A stretch of 64,000 bases of DNA from Dugong dugon (taxonomy: Eukaryota; Chordata; Mammalia; Sirenia; Dugongidae), in contig CM057469.1 of assembly GCA_030035585.1 (NCBI GenBank), positions 15,556,501 to 15,620,500 of the forward strand, written 5' to 3'. A program made the position numbers and the translations under genes. Positions 33,077 through 44,205 of this stretch are shown piece by piece (the first letter of the stretch is position 1; each line of letters starts with the position of its first letter). The notes under the pieces were generated by a model. The model did not search any database and was not told where the DNA came from. It saw only the letters and a list, made by a program, of their open reading frames with translations.

Positions 33077-33953
33077 TTCTTTTTTTTTTTAATGGTGCTA
33101 TAGGTGAAAGTTTACAGCTCAAGTTGTTTCTCATACAAAAATTTATACACATTGTTATGTGACAGTAGTTACAATCCCCACAATGTGACAGCATGCTCCC
33201 CCTTTCCACCCCGGGTTTCCCGTGTCTATCCAACCAGCTCCTGTCCCGTCCTGCCTTCTCATCCTGTCTCTGGACAGGAGTCGCCCGTTTGGTTTCATGT
33301 ATCTGCTTGAACCAAGAAGCACACTCCTCACAAGTATTATTTTATGTTTTATAGTCCCCAGTCTAATCTTCATCTGAAGAATGGGCTTCGGGAATGGTTT
33401 TAGTTCTGGATAAACAGAGCGTCCAAGGCCCATGGTTTCGAGGGTTCCTCCAGTCTCAGTCAGACCATTAAGTCTGGTCTTTTTATGTGAATTGGAGTTC
33501 TGCTCCACGCTTTTCTCCTGCTCTTGTCAGGGACTTTCTGTTGTGTTCCCTGTCAGGAAGGTCACTGGTGGTAGCCAGGTACCATCTAGTTCTTCTGGTC
33601 TCAGGCTGATGGGAGTCTCTGGTTTATGTGGTCCTTTTGTCTCTTGGGCTAATATTTTCCTTGTGTCTTTGGTATTCTTCATTCTCCTTTGCTCCAAGTG
33701 GGTTGGGACCAATTGATATATCTTAGATGGTCGCACGCAAGCTTTTAAGACCCCAGACGCCACTCACCAAAGTAGGATGCAGAACACTTTCTTAATAAAC
33801 TTTGTTACGCCAGTTGACCTAGATGTCCCCTGAAACCATGATCCCCACACCCCAGCCCCAGCTACTCTGGCCCTCAAAGTGTTCGGTTGTGTTGATAGAT
33901 TCTTTTTGATAGTGTCTAGATTTCCTTTGTATGAATGTACCCCCAATTTATTT
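33077..33953 (-). mobile_element. L1 3' UTR fragment
   Basis: GCTATAGGTGAAAGTTTACA, CCAGTCTAATCTTCATCTGA, CTTTTAAGACCCCAGACGCC and AGATGTCCCCTGAAACCATG match the inverted 3' UTR of the L1 at 12071. Poly(A) (T tract 33079-33090) faces left. It ends around GTACCCCCAATTTATTTAACC. Confidence 0.86.
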
Positions 33954-34965
33954 AACCAGGAGTAGGCATGCTCTGGAATTTCGGGTTGTGGAGCACATGG
34001 CAAACCCAGCAGGACAAACTCACCCAAGGATGAGTCTCTCAAGCACACCTGGAGGAAGGGCAGAGGGGCCATGTTCCAGAAGTGATTGTGTTGTGTAATT
34101 ATTCTTCTCCCCACGCTAGCTAAGTGAGGGTTTGAGTTATGGGGTTGGAAGGGACCTTAGGAGTCCAGTGCCCACACTACATGTATGAGAAATTTGGTGG
34201 CCAGAGAGGTGAAGTGTTGGCCCAAGTCACCTGCCAGCTGGTGGAAGAGCCCACAGTGGACCCAAAATCCTTGACTCCTAGATCTCCCTATGGTATCAGT
34301 ACCTCTTCCGCCTCACACTCCACCAGGATGCTACATCAGCCAGGCTTCCAATCAGAGAAGACTGATTCTCCTGGTCCAAGACAGACTTTTGGAGCCCTGG
34401 TGTCAGGAAAACGTGAAGGACTTACATGGCAAGAGCTTTGACCATCGGGGCGGGGGGTGCCTTCTCTTGTGCTTCACTGAGAAGTGGGGGTGAGGCAGTG
34501 AGTGGCTACACTTTGAGGCAGCTTCTTTGAGGAGTGGATCTATCTGACTGACTGATTTTTGACTGACTGCTTTTGAAAATAATGCTTATGGGAGGTTTTC
34601 TCCCCAAATTTCATAGGTGAGTACAATCTATATCTCATTATCTAAAGATAAGCAGTGTTAATATTTTAGAATATGCCCTTCCAGAATTTTTCCTGTGAAT
34701 ATGTATATGTGTACGTGTGTGTGTATAGAAAAATGGTATGTTCTCTATACTGTTTTGTGGTGTACCTTGCTTTTCCATCTCAACAATATATCATTTTCCC
34801 ATAGCAATAAATGTTATTTCACAACACAATTTTTAATGTTTGCATAGTATTCTGTCTTATGGATGTACCATAATTCACCCAGCCAGTCTCCTGTTGGTGC
34901 TGGTTTATAATCAAATCAGACATAGAGAGGTCACGTTACCAACCGACAAGTATTTGCTGCACACC
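33954..34965. other. Intergenic stretch: unassigned sequence and an old L1-like segment
   Basis: Near 34135-34300, GGGGTTGGAAGGGACCTTAG and GGTGGCCAGAGAGGTGAAGT resemble an ancient mammalian SINE-like repeat. From about 34560 to 34880, TATGCCCTTCCAGAATTTTT and GATGTACCATAATTCACCCA resemble an L1M 3' region. No gene is seen. Confidence 0.4.
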
Positions 34966-34970
34966 TCTTC

Positions 34971-35374
34971 TATCTTAGTTCTCAAGTGCTGCTATAATAG
35001 AAATATCACAAGCAGATGGCTTTAACAAACAGAAATTTTCTCACATTTTAGAAGGCTAGAAGTCTGAATTCAAGGTGCCAGCTCTAGGGGAAGGCTTTCT
35101 CTCTCTGTCGGCTCTGAAGGAAGGTCTTGTCTTTTTGAGCTTCTGCTCCTGGGCAATCTTCATGTGCTTTGGCATTTCTCTCCCTCCATCTCTGCTTGCT
35201 AGCTTGCATTGCATCTCTTTTAAATCTCAAAAGAGACTAACGCACGATACACCCTACACTAATCCTACCTCATTAACATAAAGTCAACCCATTCCCCAAT
35301 GGGATTATAACCACAGGTATAGACGTTAGGATTTACGACACATATTTTTTTGAGACACAATTCAATCCATAACA
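34971..35374 (-). mobile_element. 3' LTR of the MaLR provirus
   Basis: 404 bases from TATCTTAGTTCTCAAGTGCT to CACAATTCAATCCATAACA. It shares GAGCTTCTGCTCCTGGGC and AACATAAAGTCAACCCATT-type segments with the LTR at 37525, and differs from the nested LTR, which lacks these. Confidence 0.85.
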
Positions 35375-36353
35375 TCCCATCCTTTGGCCCCCCCAAATTC
35401 CTGCCCTTGCCACATGCAAAACACATTCACCCCATCCCATCATCCCAAAAGTCTTAAATCAACTCCAAGTCCAAAATCTCATCTACTGAATCATCTATAT
35501 CAAATATAGGTGAGACTTCAGGTGAATTCCATCCTCGGTTAAAATTTCTTTTCCTCTGTGAACCTGTGAAATCTAGACTACAACTTATCTGTTTCCAAAG
35601 TACAATGGTGGAACAGGAACAAGGTAGACATTTCCATTACAAATCGCAGAAACTGGAGGAAAAGAAGGGATAACGGGCACCAAGAAAGTCCAAAACCCAG
35701 TAGAACAATTTACATTAACTCTCAAGGCTTGAAAATAATCCTCTGTTCTTTACAATCATCTAGGCAATGGCCCTGCCCTCCAGATTCTGGGTATTAGCCC
35801 TCTGGATTCTGGGTGGAGACCTCTTGACCTTGGGCTTCAGCTCTGCCTTCCAGGCCCACCGGGATGGCAACTCTGCTCCCTCGGCTTTAGGAAGCCCCAT
35901 TCTCCTAGTCCAACTGAGTAGTGACCCCACTCCTTCAGCCCTCATAGGCCCTGTTCTTCTGCCCCTTGGGCATGGCAGCCCCGCCCCCTCAGCTTTGGGT
36001 GGCAGTCCCATCCTCTGGTACTGGTGTATGGCAGCCCCACACTCTAGAACCGAGTTGGTGAAGATCCAACTCTTTGAAACCTAGTAGGCTGTGGCCCCAC
36101 TTTTTAAGATCCAGGAGACGGTGGCCACACCCTTTGAAACCCAGAAGGCCCTGCTTCCTGTGCTCCTTCCAACAGTTCTGTTGATCTCCAAGCTGCAACA
36201 GGGATGGTCTTCTTTTCTTGGAGGACTACAGATGTAGCTCCTTTGGCCTGTTTCCTGCCTGCAGAATTCCAAGAGGCAGACAGCATTCTTTCCTTTCATC
36301 CTTTCTCTGTCCCCTTCCGTCTGAGCTGATGGGTTTTCTGCTGTGGTAGTTGG

Positions 36354-36851
36354 TGTCTTAGTCATCTGGTGCTGCTCTAACAGAAATACCACCAGTGGAT
36401 GGCTTTAACAAAAAGGAGTTTATTCTCTCACAGCTTAGTGAGCTAGAAGTCCGAATTCAGGGCGCCAGCTCCAGGGGAAGGCTCTCTCTGTTGGCCTTCT
36501 CATCACTCTTCGCCCAGACTAGGAGCTTCTCCACGCAGAGACCTCAGGTCCGAAGGATGCGCTCTGCTCTGGGTGCTGCTTTCTTGTTTGTATGAGGTCC
36601 CCAACTCTTTGCTTGTTTCCGTTTCCTTTTATCTCTTGTAAGATAAAAGGTGGTGCAGGCCACACCCAGGAAAACTCCTTTCACATTGGATCAGGGATGG
36701 GACTTTAGTAAAGGGTGTTACAATCCCACCCTAATCTTCTTTAACATAAAATTACAATCACAAAATGGAGGAAAACCACACAATACTGGGAATCGTGGCC
36801 CAGCCAAATTCATGCACACATTTTTGAGGGAACATAATTCAATCCATGACA
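36354..36851 (-). mobile_element. Younger solo LTR nested inside the provirus
   Basis: It is 498 bases, TGTCTTAGTCATCTGGTGC to CATAATTCAATCCATGACA, flanked by perfect GTTGG repeats (36349-36353, 36852-36856). Its middle (TAGGAGCTTCTCCACGCAG, TCCGAAGGATGCGCTCTG) matches the 6331-6860 LTR subfamily rather than the outer LTRs. Confidence 0.9.
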
Positions 36852-36856
36852 GTTGG

Positions 36857-37424
36857 TTAGATCCATCAGCTTAATCTCTTTAACAAAAGATTGTGTAGCC
36901 GCTTCCTTGGTGAACATTCTAGGACACGTGTCCTTGATTTGTACTACAGAATTTTCCAAATCTTTAAGTTCTGTTTTCATTTTGCACAGTTCAATTTTAA
37001 GTCTACCTGTTTCCTTTCGCATTTTACTGTAAGTGGCAAGGAGAAACCACATGGCCCCTTTAAGATCTTGCTTAGAAATCTCATCAGCCAGATATCCAAG
37101 TTCATCACTTACAAGTTCTGCCTTCCACCAAACACTTGAACATAATTCAGACAAATTCTTTGCTACTACATAAAAAGCATTACCCTTCCTCCGTTGTCCA
37201 ATTATATGTTTATCGTTTTCTTTGAAAGCCTCACCAGAAGCACATTTAACATCCACATTTCTAGCAACATTCCATTGCTGGTGCCACATTTGTTCTCTAA
37301 GACGACACAGACTTTCTCTATAGCTCTCTTCACTTCCTTTTGAGCCCTCAACAGAATTGCCTTTGACGTCCATAATTCTACCAACAGGCTCTTCAAAGCA
37401 ATCTAGGCTTTTACTATTAGGCAC
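36857..37424 (-). pseudogene. gag-like open frame remnant of the MaLR internal region
   Basis: Minus-strand frame from an ATG at 37424, about 189 codons before it runs into the nested LTR. It carries GYLADEISKQ, close to the conserved segment I know from MaLR internal (gag-like) sequences, followed by a charged helical stretch (KMRKETGRLKIELCKMKTEL) likely to form a coiled coil. MaLRs have no pol and usually only degraded gag traces, so the lack of internal stops is notable. The annotated part excludes the 15 codons contributed by the nested LTR. Function is not implied. Confidence 0.6.
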
Positions 37425-37524
37425 CTTAAAACTTTTTCAGCCTTTACCCATTACCCAATTCAAAACTGCTTCCACATTTTAGATGTTTATTAGAGCAGCA
37501 CCCCACTCTTCCAGTACCAAATTC

Positions 37525-37938
37525 TGCCTTAGTTATCTAGTGCTGCTGTAACAGAAATACCACAAGGGGATGGCTTTAACAAAGAGAAATTTATTTCCTC
37601 ACAGTTTAGTAGGCTAGAAGTCCGAATTCAGGGAGCCAGCTCTAGGGGAAGTCTTTCTCTCTCTGTCGGCTCTGGAGGAGGGTCTTTGTCTGTTTGAGCT
37701 TCTGCTCCTGGGCTAGCTTCATGTGGCTTGGCATCTCTCTTCGCCCATCGCTATTTGCTAGCTTGAGTTTAATCTCTTTTATATCACAGAAGAGATTGAC
37801 TTAAAATAAACCCTACACTAATCCTGCTTCATGAACATAACAAAGTCAACCCATTGTCAAATGAGATTATAACCACAGGCATAGACGTTAGGATTTATAA
37901 TACATATTATTTTTGGGGACACAATTCAATCCATAATG
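37525..37938 (-). mobile_element. 5' LTR of the MaLR provirus
   Basis: On the plus strand it starts TGCCTTAGTTATCTAGTGCT and ends CACAATTCAATCCATAATG (original CA end mutated). At 414 bases it is close in content to the partner LTR, including GGCTCTGGAGGAGGGTC against GGCTCTGAAGGAAGGTC. Confidence 0.85.
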
Positions 37939-38084
37939 TCTTCTGTGTCCAGCATGTGACGGAAGTGTGGGTTGTGGCCCTGTCCTCAGGAAGCCAGTCA
38001 TCTGCAGACACAACGCCAAACATATTATGCTGAGAATATAAACCTACCAGAACTGAGTGAAGGGAGACGGAGTGTTGTCGTGTG

Positions 38085-38310
38085 AGTTTGGACTGTTGCG
38101 TCAGGCAGACCTGGGTTCCAGACCAGGCTGGGCTGCTAAGTAGCTGGGTGGTCTTGGCTAAGTTATTTAGCCCCACCTCCAAAGCCTCAGTTTCTTCATC
38201 TGTAAAATAAATGGGGATAATAATTATTCTGCCCACAGAGAGCTGCCACGAGGGTTAAATGAATGTATTGAATGCAGGACTTGGCCTAAAGGAAGAGCTA
38301 TTATTACAAA
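38085..38310 (+). mobile_element. MIR SINE
   Basis: CAGACCTGGGTTCCAGACC, CTAAGTTATTTAGCCCCACC, GTTTCTTCATCTGTAAAATA and GGGTTAAATGAATGTATTGA follow the MIR order. Confidence 0.88.
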
Positions 38311-38885
38311 GTCACCCCTCTCTGCAAAGCCCGCCAGTGGCTCCAATCTCAGATTAAAAGCCCAAACCATTAAGTGGCCTACAAAGCCCCATGCAGTCTG
38401 GCCCCATGACCTCCCTGGCCATTTTTCCTATGGCTCTCCTCCTGCCTTACCCTGCTCCAGCCACACTACCGTTCCCGGAACCTGGCAGCCATACTACCAT
38501 CCTAGGGCCTTTGCTTTCGTTTTTCCCTCACCAGAAATGATACCCACAGAACACATCACCTCCAAATATTTGCTCCAATATCATCTTCTCAGAGAGACCT
38601 TCCCTGACCATGCTATTTTCAATTGTAATCTCCACGCCACGAGGTATCCTCCTTCCCCAGTTTTTTAATGCCATTTCTAACAAATGATGTAATTATATCA
38701 TACTGAAATACTACATCATCAGTTACTTGTTTATATTGCTTGTTGTCTGTCCCCTCAGTCAGAATGTGAGCCCACGATGGCTAGCCTTTTTGCTGTTTTG
38801 TTCATGCCATTTCCCACTGTCTAGAACAGCATTCAGCTCATGATAGCTGCTCCATGAATGTCTGTTGAATGTTATCAGTCCTGGA
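38303..38885 (+). mobile_element. L2 LINE 3' end
   Basis: GTGGCTCCAATCTCAGATTA, AAGCCCCATGCAGTCTGGCC, GGGCCTTTGCTTTCG, CTCAGAGAGACCTTCCCTGA and a final TGTCTGTTGAATG follow the L2 3' region in order. Directly adjoins the MIR. Confidence 0.88.
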
Positions 38886-38943
38886 GGCCAGGGACATCTT
38901 CCCTGAAATGCATGTAGTGGAGGAAGCTAGGGCCAGAGAGAAG

Positions 38944-39129
38944 GAGCCCTGCTGGTACAGTGGTTAAGTGCTCAGTTGCTAACCAAAAGGTTGGTAGTTC
39001 GAACCCACCAGCCACTCCTTGGGAGAAAAATGTGGCAGTCTGCTTCCATAAAGAATACAGACTTAGAAATCCTATGGGGCAGTTCTACTCTGTTTTACAG
39101 GGTCAGAATCGACAGCAACAGTTTTTTTT
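38944..39129 (+). mobile_element. AfroSINE with target duplication
   Basis: GAGCCCTGCTGGTACAGTGG through TGTGGCAGTCTGCTTCCATA to GGTCAGAATCGACAGCAAC. Flanks AGGGCCAGAGAGAAG (38929-38943) and AGGGCCAGAGAGGAAG (39130-39145). Confidence 0.9.
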
Positions 39130-39155
39130 AGGGCCAGAGAGGAAGACAAGAAGAA

Positions 39156-39528
39156 GAATCAACACATTCAAACCGTGGAGTGGGTGAAGAATATTGAATA
39201 TGCTGTGGATTGCCAGAAGAATGAACAAAACAGCCTTAGGGGAAGTACAGCCAGAATGCTCCTAAGATGCGAGGATGGTGACACTTGTTTTGCTTACTTT
39301 GGACATGTCGTCAGGAAAGACCAATCGCTAGAAAAGGCCATCATGTTTGGTGACGTAGAGAGTCAGCAAAAACGACAGAAACCCTCAAGGAGATGGACTG
39401 ACATAATAGCTACAACAACAGACTCAAACATACCGATGATCGGGAGGGGGAAGCAGGACCGGGCAATGTATGGTTCTCTTATATAATATGAGGCCGCCAT
39501 GTGTTGGAACCAACTCCACATCAACTAA
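39156..39528 (+). mobile_element. BovB/RTE LINE 3' end
   Basis: The open piece 39175-39486 (NIEYAVDCQKNEQNSLRGST, YFGHVVRKDQSLEKAIMFGD) is the BovB C-terminal end. The 3' tail GTTGGAACCAACTCCACATC and CAACTAACAACAG is intact. 5'-truncated. Confidence 0.88.
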
Positions 39529-39899
39529 CAACAGGGCCACAGAGCATCCCAGGCTCCCAGAGGGACTTCAGGGGCTCAGGAATCCCAAACATCTAGGCCA
39601 AGGGCTCTGAGAAAGGGCAGGAGGGAGGGCACGCTGGCCAGATGACAGGCTCCAGCAGAGCCCGGGAACATCTGTTCGTTTTGTCTGTCCAAGTCACTCA
39701 TCTGAGGACAGGATTGTCATCTCAAGGCTCAGTCCCTTTGGGGCTCCTGTGGAGGGAACAACTTGATTCCTGAATGCTCCTAAATGGCTGGAAGCGGGCA
39801 GGGGACGCCGGCTGACTTGGTGCGGCTCTGGCTTTCCATTGTCTCCGGTGGACTGCCAGGAGTCGGCGGCGTGGCGTGGAACCGCACGGGGCCTGGAGG

Positions 39900-40085
39900 T
39901 AAGGGCAGACCAGCACCCCACATACAAGCTGCAGGATCTTGGGCTGATCATCCGCAAACTCAGATCCTCCATGCCCCCATCTGTAACATGGGAACACAGT
40001 ACATGCAGAGTGGACTGTTGGGGAATTCACTGAGCTAATGTTTGCAAAACACCTAGGTGTCTGGCACTGCATAGAGGCTCCCTTC
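39900..40085 (+). mobile_element. Diverged MIR SINE
   Basis: GGATCTTGGGCTGATCATCC, TGCCCCCATCTGTAACATGG, TTCACTGAGCTAATGTTTGC and TGTCTGGCACTGCATAG follow the MIR order. Confidence 0.6.
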
Positions 40086-40417
40086 TCCTTTAGTACGGCT
40101 GCGCAGGGCTGAGGAGTGTTGGCTTGGAGATCTAAAGAGAAGGAGGAGCCAGACCTTAGGCTTTAAAAGTCCCCCTACTTAGGATGGTTTGAGAGTTGGT
40201 TGGATAATCCTTGCAAGGACTCCTCTTTTCTGGCTGCTGACTTTCAGCTCCAATGTCACTGTTCACTGAGGTTTCCACCAAAAAGGGCGAGGAGAAATGA
40301 TGAGAGATTCAAAACTCAAATTAGTCTGATGGGATTACCTACTTGCAACTCTAAACTGGGGGGAAAAATTGGCCAAGGGGGACAAGAAAGCCTGATTAAA
40401 AAGAATACTGGAAAGAT

Positions 40418-40574
40418 GATGGAGCCCTGGTGGGGCAGTGGTTAAGAACTATGGCTGCTGACCAAAAGGTCTGCAGTTCAAATCTATCAGCCGTTCCTTA
40501 AAAATCCTTTGGGGCAGTTCTACTCAGTCCTATTGGGTCGCTGTAAATCAGAATCAACTTGACGGCAAATGGTT
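40418..40574 (+). mobile_element. AfroSINE with target duplication
   Basis: GAGCCCTGGTGGGGCAGTGG to CAGAATCAACTTGACGGCAA. Flanks TGGAAAGAT at 40409-40417 and 40575-40583. Confidence 0.92.
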
Positions 40575-40794
40575 TGGAAAGATTATACATGGATTTTAAT
40601 TCTGCCATATTCTGCCTTCTAATGATAATTGAGAAATGATTGGAAATAAATTAATAATTGTGTTCTGTATGCCTAAGGGTCCTCCAAAAGAGTCAGATGA
40701 GTTGAATTTCTGAATCCCCCAAAGACTCCTTATGAGGTGGGAAATCGAGTTATGGTTGGTTGGTGGATCACAGAATTCTAAAAATCCTCCTAGT

Positions 40795-40985
40795 TCTCAA
40801 ACAGGCTACAAGTTAGAATCACCTGAGGCGGGGGGTGGGGGCATTAAAAATTACTGACACCCGGGTGCCACCCTCAGAGACTCAGACTTAGTCCATCCGG
40901 AGTGCAGCCTGATGTCACGATGTTTCAAATTTCCCCCCGGGGATTCTGCTATGCAGCCGAGCTTGCAAACCACCCCTGGACTCAG
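40795..40985. mobile_element. MER5-like hAT relic
   Basis: TTCTCAAACAGGCTACAAGT, AGAATCACCTGAGG, CCACCCTCAGAGACTCAGAC, GGATTCTGCTATGCAGCC and GCAAACCACCCC fit the MER5-type layout with heavy divergence. Confidence 0.55.
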
Positions 40986-42114
40986 TCTCCTCTTTTCATA
41001 GACCAGGAAACAAGCCCACAGAAGGGGCAGGCCTGACGCAAAGCTACCCCAAGGCTGCTTTTCTGGCCTCCAACCCTCTGGCCCAGTTTCCTCAGCACCC
41101 CAAGCCCCCCTCCTCAGGGAAATGACAGATTTCCATCCCTGATAAGGGCTCCCCCACCTCCAGCTTCCCCACCGTCCTCACGCCCTAGGTGTGGCTGATT
41201 GGCATGCTAATTCCCCACCGGCATCACCCTCTGGGCAGCTTCACAAGTACCTGTCAGCTGACCACTTCCTCCAGCCGCTCCGCTCCTCTGTGGCTTCAAA
41301 AACTGTGGAAGAGCTTAATGCGGCCTGAGACCCTTTCATCCCACCATTGCCTTTCATCTGAGGCTTTTAAAGTGCCGTGAAAAGGGCCAACTATCAAAGA
41401 ACCCCCAGGAAGAAGGTAGGAGGCAGGTACCACTTCCCCATTTCACTGCTGGCAAAACTGAGGCGCTGGGAGAAGCTGTCAGTCGCCCCAGGCTTTAGAA
41501 CAGCTCTCCAGTTCCTATCGTGCTAAGTCAGTTGACAGAAGCCTGCAGGGACTGACAGAAACCCCACTGGGTCTTCCCGAAGGAGGGCGAGCCGGCCCTG
41601 CTCTTGGAGGGCAGCTCTCTGGCCTTCCGTGCCTCAGCACGTTGAATGGGGGCTTGGCTCCTTCCCCTTGTTCCCTCAGTGGCTCAAGACCAGGCTTCTC
41701 ATGTGACCACTGACTGAGCTGCTACCATTTGAGCTGGCCCCAGAGTTTGGCACAAACCTGGGGCCCTGCCCACCAGGAGCTCACAGGCCAGATGGGAGCC
41801 ACGATGAGCACACCTGGAAAAACACAGACTTCGCAAAGCAGTGTGTGAGGTGTGCCAGACAGGCAGTGTGGGTGCCTACCAGGAGCCCTGCCAGGTGGAA
41901 GCCTCGGAGGGCAGAGGGCAAAGGGCGGGGGACAGCAGGAAGGGGCACGTTGAGTGCACACAGTCCCTGCATTAAGGTCAGTCTGCAGCACCAACAACAT
42001 TAGCCCCAACAGTACTGCAGTAAGGATTGGCGAGATGCTCCGTGAGTGGCTACGGTAATGTGAGGCACATATCAGCTGTGGCTTGCCCTGGGGTAGGGCC
42101 ATATGGACTACGAA
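40986..42114. other. GC-rich non-repeat stretch
   Basis: No repeat family is clear. Weak MIR-like sequence lies near 41430-41500 (CTGGCAAAACTGAGGCGCTG). Long frames on the minus strand (41722-42174) have no recognisable domain and look like composition artefacts. A candidate for conserved noncoding DNA. Confidence 0.4.
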
Positions 42115-42215
42115 GCCTCTCATACATAAATCCACCTGCTCCTCAAAGGCACATTTTGCAGATGGGAAATCCAAAGCTCAGAGGTTAAGGGACTTGCCCA
42201 AGGTCACATAACTCA
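42115..42215 (-). mobile_element. MIR fragment
   Basis: CATTTTGCAGATGGGAAATC, CAGAGGTTAAGGGACTTGCC and AAGGTCACATAACTCATAAA are the inverse of the MIR core. Confidence 0.75.
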
Positions 42216-42227
42216 TAAAGGACTAAA

Positions 42228-42435
42228 CCAAAACCAAACCAAACCCATTGGCATTTCTCTTCCTTCATAGTAACCCTATACTAAAACAAACAAACCCATT
42301 ACCATTGAGTCAATTCCAACTCATAGTCACCCTATAGGACAGACGAGAACTTCCCCATAGGGTTTCCAAGGAGCGGCTGGTGGATTTAAACTGCCAACAT
42401 TTTGGTTAGCAGGCATAGCTCTTAACCACTGCGCT
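42228..42435 (-). mobile_element. AfroSINE (with a short duplicated tail)
   Basis: ACCATTGAGTCAATTCCAAC, AGGACAGACGAGAACTTCCC, CAACATTTTGGTTAGCAGGC. A broken tail copy (CCAAACCCATTGGCATTTCT) precedes it. Flanks ATAAAGGACTAAA (42215-42227) and ATAAGGGACTAAA (42436-42448). Confidence 0.85.
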
Positions 42436-43134
42436 ATAAGGGACTAAAGTGAAGACAAATTCAAGAATCTGCACAAATTCATGGTGCTGGAGTCTTGATC
42501 CATGAGTGGGCGGGGGCTGCACAAGCCTGGATAGTAGACCAACGACAGAGGCACCCTGAGCTCCTAGATGTGTATTCATTCAAGGAATGTTCATTGACCC
42601 TCTATTATGTGCCCAGTACTGGGCTGGTATTGGTGAAAAAGTCAGACCCAACTTCCCAAGGCTCCCAGGGAAGACTGGCAATTGTACAAGGATTCTCAGT
42701 CAAGTGAGGCAGAGGACTAGGCTTGCCCTGCAGAAGACCCTGACCTGGTCTGGGGGTCAGAGCTCCTTTTGGGTGTTCTGAGGCCCAAGGGCACATCCAC
42801 ACTTCTGTGTGGGACAGAATGCAAGTCATCTAGCTCAGGTCAGAAACTTCGATGACCATTTGGGAGGAAGGGGGAGTCACTGCAGGAAGGGGGAGTCACT
42901 GGGATGGGGCTTGGGAAGCGGGGTTGCCCCCGGTAGGCTCCAGGCTGTGGAATGACACCTAGTCACCAGGAAAAGCCATGGGCTAAAATGTCTGAGATGG
43001 GTGCATCCCAAATGGCAGAAGCCAGCTCCTCCTCCTTCAGGCCCTGGCTGATTCAGCCTGTTTAGCTCTCAGACACAAGGTGCCTCATGGACCTCCAGGT
43101 AAGAGGTGCAAATTCATCCTTAAACCATCGAAAA

Positions 43135-43340
43135 ACAAAAAATACCAAATCCTTTGCAGTCGAGTCAATTCCAACTCACAACAACCTTATAGGACAGGGT
43201 AGAACTGGCCCATGGGGTTTCTAGGCTATAACGAAGCATACCGCTGCATCTTTCTCCCGTGGAGCGGCTGGGAGGCTCACACCGCCAACCTTTCGGTTAG
43301 CAGCCAAGGACTTAATCACTACGCCACCAGGGCTCCTCCA
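43135..43340 (-). mobile_element. AfroSINE (long internal segment)
   Basis: GCAGTCGAGTCAATTCCAAC, CCGCTGCATCTTTCTCCCGT, CAACCTTTCGGTTAGCAGCC and CTACGCCACCAGGGCTCC. TTAAACCAT repeats near 43120 and 43341 flank it. Confidence 0.9.
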
Positions 43341-43561
43341 TTAAACCATACTCTCCATTAAACCTACTTCTCTTTCTAGACCCACTAGGAGACAGATGCT
43401 GGCTCATCTGTTTCTGATTCCCTCCTGACCTAAACGCTCAAGACAAACCCCCAGCTCAGACCAGATCTAGCCCAGGGCTTTCTTAGAATGAGGGCCTTAA
43501 TTACATAACCCCCAGAGTTGGCACCAGACGCTTCCAAAGCACAACTGCCTATAATAAAGGG

Positions 43562-43772
43562 AGGGTCTCTGGATAATGCAAACAGTTAGCACGCTCTGAT
43601 GCTAACTGAAAGGTTGGAGGTTTGAGTCCACCCAGAGATGCCTCAGAAGAAAGGCCTGGTGATCTACTTCCAAAAAATCAGCCATTGAAAACCCTATGGA
43701 GCACAGTTCTACTCTGTCACACAGAGGGGTCACCATGATTTGGAATCCACTTGATGGCAGCTGATTTCTGCC
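43562..43772 (+). mobile_element. Long-form AfroSINE
   Basis: GGTCTCTGGATAATGCAAAC, GAGGTTTGAGTCCACCCAGA, CAGCCATTGAAAACCCTATG and GATTTGGAATCCACTTGATG. Confidence 0.88.
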
Positions 43773-43879
43773 CCCAGAACTGAAGCATCCAGGAGACTTC
43801 CCCTGGGACATTCTGGATATCCTGAATCCTTTCAAACCTAGAATTCACAGATTATAGGAGTTTAAGACATGATTGCTGT

Positions 43880-44000
43880 AAAAGAACAGAAATAAAAACA
43901 AAAAACAAACCAAAAGAGAACAATACTTTTAAATACTTTAAAAGCCCGTAAGGTGAAGTGTGAAAGCTCCTCCCCCCACCCACTCAATCCCCTCCCACCC
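43880..44000 (-). mobile_element. Probable L1 3' fragment
   Basis: AAAAGCCCGTAAGGTGAAGTG and CTCCTCCCCCCACCCACTC resemble the L1M 3' segment seen better at 28675 and 54890. Confidence 0.45.
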
Positions 44001-44205
44001 TCAGATGTGCAAACACACAGCTTTTAGATTGTGGGCTCTGACATGGTAGGCACGTCGTTCGTTTTCTTTGAATTAGTCATCAAATACATATTGAGAATCC
44101 ATTATAGATTTTATACATGGTGGACACAGTAGTATTAAACATTCATGCCCACAAAGACATTTCATTCTGGTTAGGGAAACAAGCTTAGTCGACATAAAAA
44201 CTATG

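Larger units (their letters stand above)
34971..37938 (-). mobile_element. Complete MaLR-type provirus (LTR-internal-LTR), interrupted by a solo LTR
   Basis: MaLRs are defective ERVL relatives. Reading leftward: 5' LTR 37938-37525, internal region 37524-36857 then 36348-35375, 3' LTR 35374-34971. Identical TCTTC flanks (34966-34970, 37939-37943) are a 5-bp target duplication. The internal region begins with the MaLR-like leader (TTTGGTACTGGAAGAGTGGG on the minus strand) and totals about 1.65 kb, normal for MaLR. The nested LTR (36354-36851) has its own duplication. Confidence 0.88.

Noticed and set aside
34971..37938. Interpretation as a tandem provirus (LTR-internal-LTR-internal-LTR)
   Set aside because: The middle LTR has its own 5-bp duplication and a different subfamily sequence, so nesting explains it better.
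41722..42174. A 150-codon minus-strand frame
   Set aside because: No recognisable motif, no splice or promoter context, and part of it overlaps a MIR fragment.
42866..42900. Short tandem duplication containing GGAAGGGGGAGTCACTG twice
   Set aside because: A simple local duplication of under 20 bases with no further structure.
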